Positions 7,801 through 16,556 of a stretch of DNA of 64,000 nucleotides are shown here, one piece after another. The notes under the pieces are model-generated. The model was given only the letters and a program-made list of their open reading frames with translations. It searched no databases and was not told the DNA's origin. The stretch lies in assembly GCF_031624495.1 (NCBI RefSeq), contig NZ_JAMQOP010000001.1, positions 992,001 to 1,056,000 on the forward strand. Direction: 5' to 3'. The DNA comes from Halogeometricum sp. S1BR25-6 (GTDB lineage: Archaea > Halobacteriota > Halobacteria > Halobacteriales > Haloferacaceae). The stretch's first letter is position 1. The number at the start of each line of letters is the position of its first letter. A program made the translations under genes and the position numbers.

Positions 7801-8859
7801 ATGCGAGTCGCGTTCGTCTCGATGTACACCGCCCAACTCCGAGCGGACGGCGCGACGAGGCGACTGCGGCGGGTGGCCGAGCACCTCGCCGCGCGCGACC
7901 ACGAGGTGTCGGTGCTCTGTGCGAAGTGGTGGGAGGGGGAGGTGTCCGCCTTCGAACAGCACGGCGTGGAGTACGTCGCCGTCACGGAGGCGCCCTCGTC
8001 GGGGACGTTCGCCTCGAAACTCCCGTTTGCCCTCCGCCGGGTCAACCCCGACGTGATACACGCAGCCAACAGTCCGCCCACGCAGGTGTCCGGCGCGAAG
8101 ACGGGGGCGCGACTCCTCCGGGTTCCCGTCATCGTCGACTGGTGGGCCGAACGCGAGGGCGACTCCACCGGCGGATGTAGGCGTGCGGCCCGCGGGGCTG
8201 ACCGCGTTACGGCTCCGTCGCAGATGGTCAAAACCGACGTGCGAGAGTACGGTGCCGCCGAGGACGCCGTCTCGGTCGTCCCCGAGTCCGTCGACTTCGA
8301 CCTGATTCGGAGCGCGGAGACGGACGACCGGGCCGACCTGCTCTACGCGCGGCCCCTCGACGAGCACGCGAACGTGGAGTCGTTCTTCCTCGCCCTCGCG
8401 GAACTCCGGGACAGAGAGTGGCGCGCGGCCGTCGTCGGCGACGGCCCCGAACGCGACGCCGCCGAGCGGACGGCCGCGGAACTCCGCATCGACGACCGGG
8501 TGACGTTTCTCGGCGACCTGCCCCCCGAGGAGTTCGTCCCCCTGATGAAGGGCGCGCACGTCTTCGCGCAGACGGCCGCCGTCGAACCGTTCGCGAACGA
8601 CCTCTTGTGGGCGCTAGCCTGCGGGTGCGTCGGCGTCGTCGAGTACCAGGCCCGCTCCAGCGCCCACGAACTCGTCGTCGACTGCGACCGCGGCGCGCGC
8701 GTCACGAGTCCGCAGGAGTTGGCCGACGAGATAACGGCCGCCGCGAACTACTCCCGGGAGTCGATAAACGAGGCGTTCGCCGGCTACGACCACGACGACG
8801 TGATTCGCCGCTACGAGGCGGTCTACGAGGATGCGATAGACGGTTACGGCTGGTTCTAG
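7801..8859 (+). CDS. Glycosyltransferase family 4 protein
   Basis: A 352-aa GT-B fold protein. The N-terminal half begins M-R-V-A-F-V-S-M-Y and has the loop D-G-A-T-R-R-L-R-R-V-A-E-H-L typical of GT4 acceptor domains, then V-D-W-W-A-E-R. The C-terminal half has V-V-G-D-G-P-E-R-D-A, the V-T-F-L-G-D-L-P-P-E-E strand, and the donor E-P-F-A-N-D-L-L-W-A-L-A-C-G segment (the E-x7-E region, with the second Glu apparently replaced). Start is set by the TATA box at 7772. No other polysaccharide genes surround it, so the sugar and acceptor are unknown. Confidence 0.83.
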   Translation: MRVAFVSMYTAQLRADGATRRLRRVAEHLAARDHEVSVLCAKWWEGEVSAFEQHGVEYVAVTEAPSSGTFASKLPFALRRVNPDVIHAANSPPTQVSGAKTGARLLRVPVIVDWWAEREGDSTGGCRRAARGADRVTAPSQMVKTDVREYGAAEDAVSVVPESVDFDLIRSAETDDRADLLYARPLDEHANVESFFLALAELRDREWRAAVVGDGPERDAAERTAAELRIDDRVTFLGDLPPEEFVPLMKGAHVFAQTAAVEPFANDLLWALACGCVGVVEYQARSSAHELVVDCDRGARVTSPQELADEITAAANYSRESINEAFAGYDHDDVIRRYEAVYEDAIDGYGWF

Positions 8860-8938
8860 AACCCCACCTCTCTTTTCGGGGGTCCTCGCGGACGGCGGAG
8901 TCGTCCGCTCGAACCTCCGAAAGAAAGCCGGACCATCG

Positions 8939-9032
8939 CCGGAAAGCGGAGCTTTCCGGTTCGCAGCCAGAACGCTCCGCGTTCTGGCGACAAAGAACCG
9001 CCCCGACTCGCTCGCGACGCTCGCTCGTCGCG
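8939..9032. repeat. Cluster of three perfect hairpins
   Basis: CCGGAAAGC-GGA-GCTTTCCGG (8939-8959), GCCAGAACGC-TCC-GCGTTCTGGC (8966-8988) and CGCGACG-CTCGCT-CGTCGCG (9013-9032) follow one another between the convergent glycosyltransferase and zinc-ribbon genes. The first two have 9- and 10-bp arms with 3-nt loops (GGA, TCC), the same style as the nested hairpins in the R1 and R2 modules. No protein-coding signal is seen here. Confidence 0.65.
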
Positions 9033-9067
9033 GTACAACCCCTCGTTCGCTCTCACTCAGGTGTCGA

Positions 9068-9220
9068 CTACCAGCGGTGTCCGCCGATATCGAGAATAGC
9101 CCCGCACCGGGCGCATTCGTACACCTGAAGCGGGTCCGTCCCGGCGTTCCACGCCGGCGAGTCGCCCGCGGACGCACCGCAGCGCAGACACGTTCCTTCC
9201 GATCGTTTCATCGTCGACAT
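9068..9220 (-). CDS. Small zinc-ribbon protein (50 aa)
   Basis: A very short gene with two C-x2-C knuckles: C-L-R-C-G near the N-terminus and C-A-R-C-G about 22 residues later, ending I-L-D-I-G-G-H-R-W. The spacing is that of a four-cysteine zinc ribbon. Two starts are possible, ATG 9218-9220 (M-S-T-M-K-R) or ATG 9209-9211 (M-K-R); I list the longer. Haloarchaea encode many one-domain zinc-finger proteins under 70 aa, mostly of unknown role; this fits that class. Function not assigned. Confidence 0.75.
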   Translation of the reverse strand: MSTMKRSEGTCLRCGASAGDSPAWNAGTDPLQVYECARCGAILDIGGHRW

Positions 9221-9317
9221 ATGATCTCACACTGTTCAACGACGGCCGAGGAGATAGCTCTCATTGCGAGTTTCCGGACGTTCTCGGCGCACCGCCGGCG
9301 CGGAGAACCGGAGGCGA

Positions 9318-9971
9318 CTACTCCTCGTCGAACTCGTAGTCGCCGCCGTACTTGAGGAAGAAGAACGCCAGCCCCATCGTCGCGACCATGGCGAACGTCG
9401 TGGCGATGCCGAGGGTCTTCGCGGAGTCCGGCACGGAGGGGACGCTCGACGGCGCGGGCGTCGAGATGGACTCGACGACTTCGATGGTACCGACCATGCC
9501 GGCGGACTGGTGCGGTTGGCAGTAGTATTCGTACGTACCGAGCGTGCCGAACGTGTGCGAGTAGGTGAACCCGGAGTTCTCGATGGGTTCGTGACCGCTC
9601 CAGTTCGCCCCTTCGGGTTGGCTGTCGGCGACGATGTTGTGGTTGTCGGACTCCCAGACGAACTCCACCGTCGTCCCGGGGAGAATCTGGAGCGCCTCGC
9701 TGGTCCCCGGCGTGAAGACGAAGTCGCCGTTCGGACCGACGGCGACGGTTTCGGTCCCGCCGCCGCCGCCACCGCCGCCACCGCCTCCGCTGGTACCGGT
9801 GCCGCCGCCGCTTCCGGTACCGGTGCCGGAACCGCCGCCTCCGGAACCGGTGCCGGTGCTCGTACCCGTCTCCTGCGCCGCGGCGGTTCCCGCCGCACCC
9901 GCGGCCGCCGTCGTCCCGGCCGCAGTCGCGAGGAAGGCCCGGCGGGACATCTCCGCGTTGCCGTCAGTCAT
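9318..9971 (-). CDS. Halocyanin-like blue copper protein (Tat-exported, C-terminal anchor)
   Basis: A 217-aa type 1 copper protein. The N-terminus has a twin-arginine signal (M-S-R-R-A-F-L-A, residues 8-15) with an alanine-rich h-region. Then comes a glycine/threonine linker (about 35-72) and a plastocyanin domain with ligands H111 (S-D-N-H-N), C151, H154 (C-Q-P-H) and M159 (A-G-M-V). A C-terminal hydrophobic helix (about 184-205) anchors it outside the membrane. It is a close paralogue of the halocyanin at 24877-25545, in the cytochrome b locus, differing mostly in linker and tail. ATG 9969-9971 puts the RR at the usual position. Probable electron carrier. Confidence 0.9.
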   Translation of the reverse strand: MTDGNAEMSRRAFLATAAGTTAAAGAAGTAAAQETGTSTGTGSGGGGSGTGTGSGGGTGTSGGGGGGGGGGGTETVAVGPNGDFVFTPGTSEALQILPGTTVEFVWESDNHNIVADSQPEGANWSGHEPIENSGFTYSHTFGTLGTYEYYCQPHQSAGMVGTIEVVESISTPAPSSVPSVPDSAKTLGIATTFAMVATMGLAFFFLKYGGDYEFDEE

Positions 9972-10088
9972 GTTCGGCGCTTGGGAGTCCGCTGTAGTGA
10001 ATACTTTGGTTTGTCGTTCGCGGCGACCCCCCTTCGACCCCGGAACGCGCTCCGGGGATTTCGCCTCGCTCCGTCCCGTTTCCACGGC

Positions 10089-11150
10089 TCAGAGCGTGTA
10101 GTCGTGCTCGCCGGTCTCCGAGTCGAGGAACGCCGTCAGCAGGTCGATGGTCGCGTCCACGTCGGCGACGTGGGCGCTCTCGGTCACCGTGTGGAGGTAC
10201 CGCGTCGGCACGGAGATGGCGCCGACGGGCTTTGCGCCGTGGGTGTTCTGGAATCCGGCGGTGTCCGTCCCGCCGGCGGGGAGAATCTCGTGCTGGTAGT
10301 CGATGTCCTCGCTCTCGGCCACCTCGCGGAGTCGGCGGTGCACCTTCGGACTCGTGACGACGCTGCCGTCCTTCAGCTTTATCGCGGTGCCGTCGCCCAG
10401 TTTCGTCACGTGGTCGCCCGCCTCGAACCCCGGAACGTCGTTGGCGACGGTCACGTCGAGGGCGACGGCGAGGTCCGGGTCGATGTCGACGCCGAGCGCC
10501 GTCGCCCCGCGGAGGCCGACTTCCTCTTGGACCGTCGCGGCGAAGTGCACCGTCACGTCGGGGTCCTCGATTCGTTCGGCGGCCGCCAGCATCGCGAACA
10601 GGCAGACCCGGTCGTCGAGGGCCTTCCCGGTGACGTGCTCGCCCATCTCGACGGTCGTCTGTTCCATCGTCACCAAGTCTCCGATGTCGACCGTCTCCTC
10701 GGCCGCGTCGCCGTCGAGGCCGACGTCGACGTACACGTCTTTCACCTCGTCGTTCTTCTCTTTCTGCTCCTCCGAGAGCGTGTGCGGCGGCGGCGACCCG
10801 ATGACGCCGGTGACGTCACCGTCTTCGGTGTGTATCCGCACTCGCTGGGCCTTCAGCACGCGCGGGTCCCATCCGCCGAGGGCGTCCAACTGGACGAACC
10901 CCTCGTCGGTGACGTGCCTGACCATGAAGCCGATTTCGTCCATGTGTGCGGCGACGGCGACGGAGTAGTCTGAGTCGCCCTCTACCGTCCCGACGACGTT
11001 GCCCATCGCGTCCGTCCGCACCTCGTCAACGTGCGGTTCCAGTTCCCGTCGAACCACGTCGCGGACGCGGTCCTCGTAGCCGGGGACGCCGCTGGTCTCG
11101 GTCAACTCCTTCAGCAACTCGAAGTCGAACTCGTACTCGTAGTCGGTCAT
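10089..11150 (-). CDS. M42 family metallopeptidase (glutamyl aminopeptidase-like)
   Basis: A 353-aa cytoplasmic peptidase. Metal/catalytic signatures: A-A-H-M-D-E-I-G-F-M-V (first His and Asp), K-A-L-D-D-R-V (bridging Asp), V-Q-E-E-V-G-L-R-G (catalytic Glu and metal Glu), A-L-D-V-T (Asp) and I-P-T-R-Y-L-H-T (final His). G-G-T-D-T-A matches the family. Length is normal for M42. ATG 11148-11150 begins at the usual N-terminus and has a TATA-like CTTTTG about 25 nt upstream on the minus strand; longer in-frame starts lie in non-conserved sequence. Confidence 0.92.
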   Translation of the reverse strand: MTDYEYEFDFELLKELTETSGVPGYEDRVRDVVRRELEPHVDEVRTDAMGNVVGTVEGDSDYSVAVAAHMDEIGFMVRHVTDEGFVQLDALGGWDPRVLKAQRVRIHTEDGDVTGVIGSPPPHTLSEEQKEKNDEVKDVYVDVGLDGDAAEETVDIGDLVTMEQTTVEMGEHVTGKALDDRVCLFAMLAAAERIEDPDVTVHFAATVQEEVGLRGATALGVDIDPDLAVALDVTVANDVPGFEAGDHVTKLGDGTAIKLKDGSVVTSPKVHRRLREVAESEDIDYQHEILPAGGTDTAGFQNTHGAKPVGAISVPTRYLHTVTESAHVADVDATIDLLTAFLDSETGEHDYTL

Positions 11151-11284
11151 GCCCCACCTTCCCGGAGTCGAGACAAAAGCGCTCGCCTCTCGGAACGCGC
11201 CGAGCGTCGCGCGCCGCGCAGAACTGGAAACGGGTTTGCCGTGGTTCCGGAACGTTTTTCCGCCGCATGCGTGCATTGAGGGGC

Positions 11285-11548
11285 ATGGCAGACGTAGAGG
11301 CGGAACTCCGCGAGGAACTCATGGCAGCGTTCAGCGACGCAGACTACCCCGTCAAGAACCAGATGGACCTCGTCCCCGCCCTCCCGGACGGTCCGGGCAC
11401 GCGCTTCGAGGCGGGCGACGGCGAGGTGAGCTTCACCGCCATGGAGATGGCCGCCAAACTCGGCTCCCACCAGAACTTCCCGTACGACGACGCCGAGAGC
11501 CTCGTCGACGACGTGATGGAGGGACTGAAGGCCGAAGGGATGCTCTAG
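11285..11548 (+). CDS. MTH865-family small protein
   Basis: An 87-aa acidic helical protein. The pattern L-R-E-E-L, D-Y-P-V-K-N, L-V-P-A-L-P-D-G-P-G-T, and N-F-P-Y-D-D-A-E-S-L-V-D-D matches the MTH865 family (an EF-hand-like fold of unknown function). ATG 11285 has the TATA-like ACGTTTTTCC about 28 nt upstream. It is divergent from the M42 peptidase gene and followed at once by hairpin module R2. Confidence 0.8.
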   Translation: MADVEAELREELMAAFSDADYPVKNQMDLVPALPDGPGTRFEAGDGEVSFTAMEMAAKLGSHQNFPYDDAESLVDDVMEGLKAEGML

Positions 11549-11656
11549 CCGACCTTTTTGCTGACTCGGGGTCGCTCCGCGACCCGCTCGTTGCAAAAAG
11601 CTCGACCAAAAACGTGCCGCGAGACTCGGCCTTCGGCCTCGCTCGCGGTACGACCC
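11549..11656. repeat. Dispersed hairpin module R2 (probable bidirectional terminator)
   Basis: Starts at the stop of the MTH865-family gene. CTTTTTGC (11554-11561) pairs with GCAAAAAG (11593-11600), enclosing GGGTCGC-TCC-GCGACCC (11569-11585), followed by an A5 tract and a CCGCGAG/CTCGCGG stem. The segment is nearly identical to 6794-6860. Both copies have T5 just after the upstream stop and A5 tracts on the far side. Confidence 0.7.
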
Positions 11657-11774
11657 CTCGACGCGATTTTTCCGGCTGTCGATACGGGCGGATGCTCGAC
11701 CCGCCGAGTGGAGTCTATCTCCCGTCTCTTCCGTCACACGAACCATTACGGTTCCGCCGGGGGAATCTCGGTCC

Positions 11775-13580
11775 ATGCCGACCCACGACATCGAGCGATA
11801 CCTGAACGTTCGGAGCGCCTACGGCGTCTCCTTCGCCCCCGACGGCGAACGACTCTCCTTTCTCATGGACACCACCGGCGTCCCGCAGGTGTGGACCGTC
11901 GACGGTCCCGGCGCGTGGCCCGAACAACGGACGTTCTACGACGAGCGCGTGACGTTCGCCTCGTGGTCGCCGGAGAACCCCGAACTCGTCTTCGGGATGG
12001 ACGAGGGCGGCAACGAACGTCAGCAACTCCTCCGCTACAACCCCGTCAGCGGCGGCGTCACCGACCTCACCGGCACGCCCGACGCCAAGCACCGCTGGGG
12101 CGGGTGGAGCAACGACGGTCAGCGGTTCGCGTTCACCTCGAATCGAAGGGACGAGTCCGTGTTCGACGTCTACGTGCAGGGCCGCGGGGAGACGGGCGAC
12201 GCGGCCGAACTCGTCCGCGAGGGCGACGGGTGGCTGACGGTCGGCGGATGGTCGCCGGACGACTCGAAGCTCATCGTCTCGGAGGCGTACTCGAACTTCG
12301 ACCAGGACGTATCAGTGCTCGACGTCGGAACGGGCGAGATGACCCACCTCACGCCGCACGAGGGGACGGTCCGCTTTCAGAGCGCCTCGTGGGGACCGGA
12401 CGGGGAGAACCTGTATCTCGTCTCCGACCGCGAGAGCGACACGCTCGACCTCTGGCGCGTGAACGTCGACTCCGGCGAGTTCTCCTTGGTCGCCGAGGAC
12501 GACGAGTGGGAGATAGAGGGCGTCGCCGTCGACCAGGAGTCCCGGCGTGTCGTCTACTCGACCAACGTCGACGGCTACACCGAACTCGCCGTCGGCGAAC
12601 TGACGGGACGGGACCGAATCGACGAGCACGCCGTCCCGGACCTGCCGCGCGGCGTCGCCGGCGGCGTCTCCTTCTCCCCCGACGGCGACCGCTTCGCCGT
12701 CACGCTGACCAGAAGCTCCGACACGACGAACGTCTACGTCGTGGACGCGAAGACGGGCGAGTCCGAGCAGTGGACGCACGCGGCCACCGCGGGCATCCCG
12801 CGCGACACGTTCGTCGAACCCGAACTCGTCCGCTTCCCGACGTTCGACGGCCGGGAGATTCCGGCGTTCTTCTCGCTGCCGAGCACGGACCACGGCGACG
12901 GCGAGACGCCGGTCATCGTCGACATCCACGGCGGCCCCGAGTCCCAGCGTCGGCCCTCGTTCAACGCCGTCAAGCAGTACTTCCTCGCCAACGGCTACGC
13001 CGTCTTCGAACCGAACGTGCGCGGGTCGGCGGGCTACGGCAAGGCGTACGGCCACCTCGACGACGTGGAGAATCGGATGGACTCCGTCGCCGATATCGAG
13101 GCCGGCGTCGAGTGGCTCCACGACCACCCGGCGGTCGACCCCGACAGAATCGTCGCCATGGGTGGCTCCTACGGCGGGTTCATGGTGCTCGCGGCGATGA
13201 CGGAGTACCCCGACCTGTGGGCCGCCGGCGTCGACATCGTCGGCATCGCCAACTTCGTCACCTTCCTCGAGAACACCGGCGACTGGCGTCGCGAACTCCG
13301 TGAAGCGGAGTACGGCTCCTTGGCGGACGACCGCGAGTTCCTCGAATCCATCTCGCCCATCAACAACGTCGAGCGCATCCGCGCCCCGCTGTTCGTCCTC
13401 CACGGTGAGAACGACCCGCGCGTGCCCGTCGGGGAGGCGCACCAAGTCGTCGAGAAGGCGGGCGAACACGTCCCCGTCCGCGAACTCATCTTCGCCGACG
13501 AGGGACACGGATTTACCAAACGCGAGAACCGAATCGAGGCGTACGAGGCCATCGTCGGATTTCTGGACGAACACGTCTGA
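11775..13580 (+). CDS. S9 family serine peptidase (prolyl oligopeptidase / acylaminoacyl-peptidase type)
   Basis: A 601-aa protein with an N-terminal beta-propeller (repeated S-W-S-P-E/D-x and F-S-P-D-G-D-R blades, about 15-340) and a C-terminal alpha/beta-hydrolase domain (about 365-600). The catalytic triad is visible: S465 in G-G-S-Y-G-G, D547 in E-N-D-P-R-V, H578 in E-G-H-G-F. There is no signal peptide, so it is cytoplasmic, probably trimming short peptides. ATG 11775 has a TATA-like CCATTACG about 28 nt upstream. Confidence 0.93.
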   Translation: MPTHDIERYLNVRSAYGVSFAPDGERLSFLMDTTGVPQVWTVDGPGAWPEQRTFYDERVTFASWSPENPELVFGMDEGGNERQQLLRYNPVSGGVTDLTGTPDAKHRWGGWSNDGQRFAFTSNRRDESVFDVYVQGRGETGDAAELVREGDGWLTVGGWSPDDSKLIVSEAYSNFDQDVSVLDVGTGEMTHLTPHEGTVRFQSASWGPDGENLYLVSDRESDTLDLWRVNVDSGEFSLVAEDDEWEIEGVAVDQESRRVVYSTNVDGYTELAVGELTGRDRIDEHAVPDLPRGVAGGVSFSPDGDRFAVTLTRSSDTTNVYVVDAKTGESEQWTHAATAGIPRDTFVEPELVRFPTFDGREIPAFFSLPSTDHGDGETPVIVDIHGGPESQRRPSFNAVKQYFLANGYAVFEPNVRGSAGYGKAYGHLDDVENRMDSVADIEAGVEWLHDHPAVDPDRIVAMGGSYGGFMVLAAMTEYPDLWAAGVDIVGIANFVTFLENTGDWRRELREAEYGSLADDREFLESISPINNVERIRAPLFVLHGENDPRVPVGEAHQVVEKAGEHVPVRELIFADEGHGFTKRENRIEAYEAIVGFLDEHV

Positions 13581-13665
13581 CCCGGCGGTATTCGGTCTTT
13601 CGCGCGTTCTTTCGCTGTTACAGGTAGAGAAACGTATTAGTATCGACGTGAACAACCACCACAGG

Positions 13666-14877
13666 ATGTCGCGGCGGGAACGCGGGGGGCGTGTGTTAGT
13701 GGTGTTGCCCGATTCACCGGACGAGAGCGAGTATGCCGCGCTCGTCGAGTCGTTTCGGGCGGCCCTCGGAGCGCAGATTATCGTCAGACAGGGCCGGACG
13801 GCGACCGAGTACGTGTACGAACTGGGACCGACCATCGACTGCGCCGTCTCGCTCTGCGACGACGACGACCTCGTCGAGTCGCTGGTGAACGCCGCCAACG
13901 GCGTTCCCGTCGTCGTGTACGGCGAGACGCGAGTGCCGGGCGCCGACGAGGTCGTCTGCTCGACCAACGGCATCGAGTCGTTCACGCGGCGCGTCGCCGC
14001 GGTCGTCGAGGAGGACCGCCGCGAGAGCGAACTCGTCGACGCGAACCAGAAACTGACCGCGCTGAGCGTGCACGCCAGCGCCATCACCGGTTGCGAGTCG
14101 GTCTCGGAGGTGTGCGAGGAGACGCTCGCCGCCGCCATCGAGGCGCTCGCGTTCACGTTCTGTACGGTCGCGCTGGTCGAAGGCGACCGCATCGTCCCGC
14201 GCGCGTCGACGCTCCCCCCCGAGGACCAAAACAGCTGTCACGTCAGCGAGGGTATCGCCGGGCGGACGTATCGGACGCGCGAAACGCAAATCGTCGGCGA
14301 CATCGCCGCCGACGCGGACGCCCTCTTCTCGGCGTCCCGACGCTCGACGGTGAGCGTTCCGCTGGGGTCGTACGGCATCATTCAGGTCGTCTCGGACTCG
14401 CATCGCGCCTTCGACGAACACGACGCCGAGTTCCTCGAAATCCTCGCGGGCTATACGACCGAGGCGCTCGCCCGACTCGACCGGGAGACGGCGCTCAGGG
14501 CCGAACGCGACCGACTCCACGCCTTCTTCGACAACCTCCCCGTGCCGGCCGTCTACGTCGAAGAGGAGACGCCGGACGGCCGCGTCCGCTGTGAGGTGAA
14601 CCGCGCCTACGAGGAGACGTTCCAGCGGAGGCCGAACCCCTCGAACCCCTCCGTCGAGGCGGCGTTCGCCAACGAAACGGAGCGGCGACTGTTCGCCGAC
14701 CACCTCTGGTCGGGCGACAGCGTCGCGGCGGAGGTCGACCGCGAAACGGTCGCGGGCGACCGAGAGACGCTCGAACTCACCATCGTCCCCGTCCCGAGTT
14801 CGGGTCCCGCCGGGTCGGCGTACGGCGTCTACAACCACGACAGCCCGCGGCTGCCGGCCGGCTACGAACTGTCCTAA
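13666..14877 (+). CDS. GAF/PAS-domain sensor protein without output domain
   Basis: A 403-aa soluble signalling protein. Residues 1-110 look like a degenerate receiver fold (V-L-V-V-L-P-D-S at the start). A linker helix (about 112-130) is followed by a GAF domain (about 135-270, with E-G-I-A-G-R-T-Y-R-T and S-V-P-L-G-S-Y-G) and a PAS-like domain (about 285-395, with F-F-D-N-L-P-V-P-A-V-Y-V and C-E-V-N-R-A-Y-E). No kinase, HTH or cyclase domain is present. ATG 13666 has TATA-like GTATTAG 28-30 nt upstream. Many haloarchaeal sensors share this modular style; the ligand is unknown. Confidence 0.8.
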   Translation: MSRRERGGRVLVVLPDSPDESEYAALVESFRAALGAQIIVRQGRTATEYVYELGPTIDCAVSLCDDDDLVESLVNAANGVPVVVYGETRVPGADEVVCSTNGIESFTRRVAAVVEEDRRESELVDANQKLTALSVHASAITGCESVSEVCEETLAAAIEALAFTFCTVALVEGDRIVPRASTLPPEDQNSCHVSEGIAGRTYRTRETQIVGDIAADADALFSASRRSTVSVPLGSYGIIQVVSDSHRAFDEHDAEFLEILAGYTTEALARLDRETALRAERDRLHAFFDNLPVPAVYVEEETPDGRVRCEVNRAYEETFQRRPNPSNPSVEAAFANETERRLFADHLWSGDSVAAEVDRETVAGDRETLELTIVPVPSSGPAGSAYGVYNHDSPRLPAGYELS

Positions 14878-14919
14878 ACGTCCGTTAGAGTCAAACGGCG
14901 CGCCGCCGAACTGAGAGCC

Positions 14920-15351
14920 ATGAGCGCCGACGCCGAACGCGGTCACCAACAGCGAACCGTCCGTTGTCTCATCGCCAAGGTCGGACTGGACGGCCACGAC
15001 AGGGGGGCGCACGTCATCGCGCGCGCCTTCCGGGACGCCGGGTTCGAGGTGGTCTACTCCGGTCTGCACCGCGCGCCGGAGGAAATCGTGCAGGCGGCCG
15101 TCCAAGAGGACGTCGACGTGTTGGGCATCTCCATCCTCTCGGGGGCGCACAACACCCTCGTTCCCAAGATTATCGACGGCCTAAAGGAGTACGACGCGTT
15201 CGAGGACACCCTCATCCTCGTCGGCGGCATCGTCCCGGACGAGGACCGCCCGAAACTCAAAGAGATGGGCGTCTCCGAGGTGTTCGGCCCCGGCACGCCG
15301 ATGAAAGAGACCATCGAGTTCGTTCGGGAGAACGCCCCCCGCCGCGACTGA
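14920..15351 (+). CDS. Methylmalonyl-CoA mutase, B12-binding subunit
   Basis: A 143-aa single-domain cobalamin-binding protein. D-G-H-D-R-G (24-29) holds the histidine that ligates cobalt; S-I-L-S-G-A-H and L-V-G-G-I-V-P-D are the other base-off B12 motifs. It is the small subunit of the two-gene mutase that converts (R)-methylmalonyl-CoA to succinyl-CoA; the catalytic large subunit is not in the window. Its TGA (15349-15351) overlaps the ATG of meaB by one base, so the mutase domain and its chaperone are co-translated. Confidence 0.92.
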   Translation: MSADAERGHQQRTVRCLIAKVGLDGHDRGAHVIARAFRDAGFEVVYSGLHRAPEEIVQAAVQEDVDVLGISILSGAHNTLVPKIIDGLKEYDAFEDTLILVGGIVPDEDRPKLKEMGVSEVFGPGTPMKETIEFVRENAPRRD

Positions 15352-16511
15352 TGAGTCACGCCGAAGACCGCGGCGAGACGCGCGTCGACGCCCTCGTCTC
15401 GGACCTCCTCGACGGCAAGCACCGCGCCCTCGCGCGGGCCATCACGAAGATAGAGAATCGGAGTCCGGGCTACCGAGAGTTGGTCTCCCGCCTCCACGCC
15501 CACACCGGCGGCGCGGACGTCATCGGAATCACGGGGAGTCCCGGCGCGGGCAAGTCCACCCTGGTCGACAAACTGGCGAAAGCCTACCGGGAGGAGGGCC
15601 TCACCGTCGGCGTCATCGCCGTCGACCCCTCCTCGCCGTACACCGGCGGGGCCGTCCTCGGCGACCGCATCCGAATGGCCTCAAACGTCGGCGACATGGA
15701 CGTGTTCTTCCGGTCGATGAGCGCCCGCGGGCAACTCGGCGGCCTCTCGACGGCCACCTCGGACGCGGTGAAGGCGCTGGACGCGTTCGGCAAGGACAAG
15801 GTCATCGTCGAGACGGTGGGCGCCGGTCAGAACGAGGTGGACGTCGTCCGCACCGCCGACACCGTCACCGTCCTCGTCCAACCCGGCAGCGGCGACGACG
15901 TGCAGATGCTGAAGGCGGGCATCCTCGAAATCGGCGACGTCTTCGTCGTCAACAAGGCCGACATGGACGGCGTCAATCGCACCGTCGCCGAGTTAGAGGA
16001 GATGATCCACCTCCGGGACAACCCCGGCGCGACGCTCGACTCGGGGCACCACGGCGTCGATTCGGGCCTCCCCGAAGGCGTCTCCGGGCACGAGGGGGCG
16101 CAGGAGAGCGCGCACGACGGACACGAACGGGAGAACGGGCACGACGGCGCGGCCGAGGCGAAACCCGAAGAGAACGACGACGCCCCCGACTGGGAACCCG
16201 CCGTCGTGGAGACGGTGGCGACCAGCGGCGACGGCGTCGGGGAACTGGTGGAGACGCTGGCCGCCCACGCCGACTACCTCGCCGAGTCGGGGATGCGCGA
16301 GCGGAAGGCCCGCACCCGGTACGCCGAGGAGATTCGACAACTGCTCCGCAACGACGCGAACGCGCTGTTGAAGGAGGAACTCGACCGGCACGGCGGCGCG
16401 GAGGCGCTGGCCGAGGCCGTCGCCGCCCGCGAGACGGACCCCTACGCCGTCGCCGACGAGGTGTTCGAACCGCTCCGCGAGTGCGTCGAGGCGCGGCGCG
16501 GCGAGGAGTGA
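15351..16511 (+). CDS. meaB: Methylmalonyl-CoA mutase-associated GTPase MeaB
   Basis: A 386-aa G3E-type GTPase that protects and reloads B12-dependent mutase. P-loop G-S-P-G-A-G-K-S-T is at 62-70, switch region D-P-S-S-P-Y-T-G-G-A-V-L-G-D-R, E-T-V-G-A-G-Q, and N-K-A-D as base-specificity motif. A His/Gly/Glu-rich insertion (about 222-280) between N-K-A-D and the helical C-terminus is not part of the core fold and looks lineage specific. It follows the B12 subunit with a one-base stop/start overlap. Confidence 0.93.
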   Translation: MSHAEDRGETRVDALVSDLLDGKHRALARAITKIENRSPGYRELVSRLHAHTGGADVIGITGSPGAGKSTLVDKLAKAYREEGLTVGVIAVDPSSPYTGGAVLGDRIRMASNVGDMDVFFRSMSARGQLGGLSTATSDAVKALDAFGKDKVIVETVGAGQNEVDVVRTADTVTVLVQPGSGDDVQMLKAGILEIGDVFVVNKADMDGVNRTVAELEEMIHLRDNPGATLDSGHHGVDSGLPEGVSGHEGAQESAHDGHERENGHDGAAEAKPEENDDAPDWEPAVVETVATSGDGVGELVETLAAHADYLAESGMRERKARTRYAEEIRQLLRNDANALLKEELDRHGGAEALAEAVAARETDPYAVADEVFEPLRECVEARRGEE

Positions 16512-16556
16512 GCATCTCCCAGTAGGCTATAATATCGTCGCCCTCTTTCTCCCCGT

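Noticed and set aside
8856-9056. 66-codon minus-strand ORF over the hairpin cluster
   Set aside because: The region consists of three perfect hairpins; the translation is Arg/Ser/Gly-rich and has no conserved-looking segment.
9740-9880. GC-rich tandem repeat resembling a satellite
   Set aside because: It encodes the Gly/Thr/Ser linker of the halocyanin-like protein; the repeat is explained by the protein sequence.
16020-16180. Possible frameshift or foreign insert in meaB
   Set aside because: The His/Gly/Glu-rich segment stays in frame with normal codon use and flanking motifs are intact; it is a lineage-specific loop.
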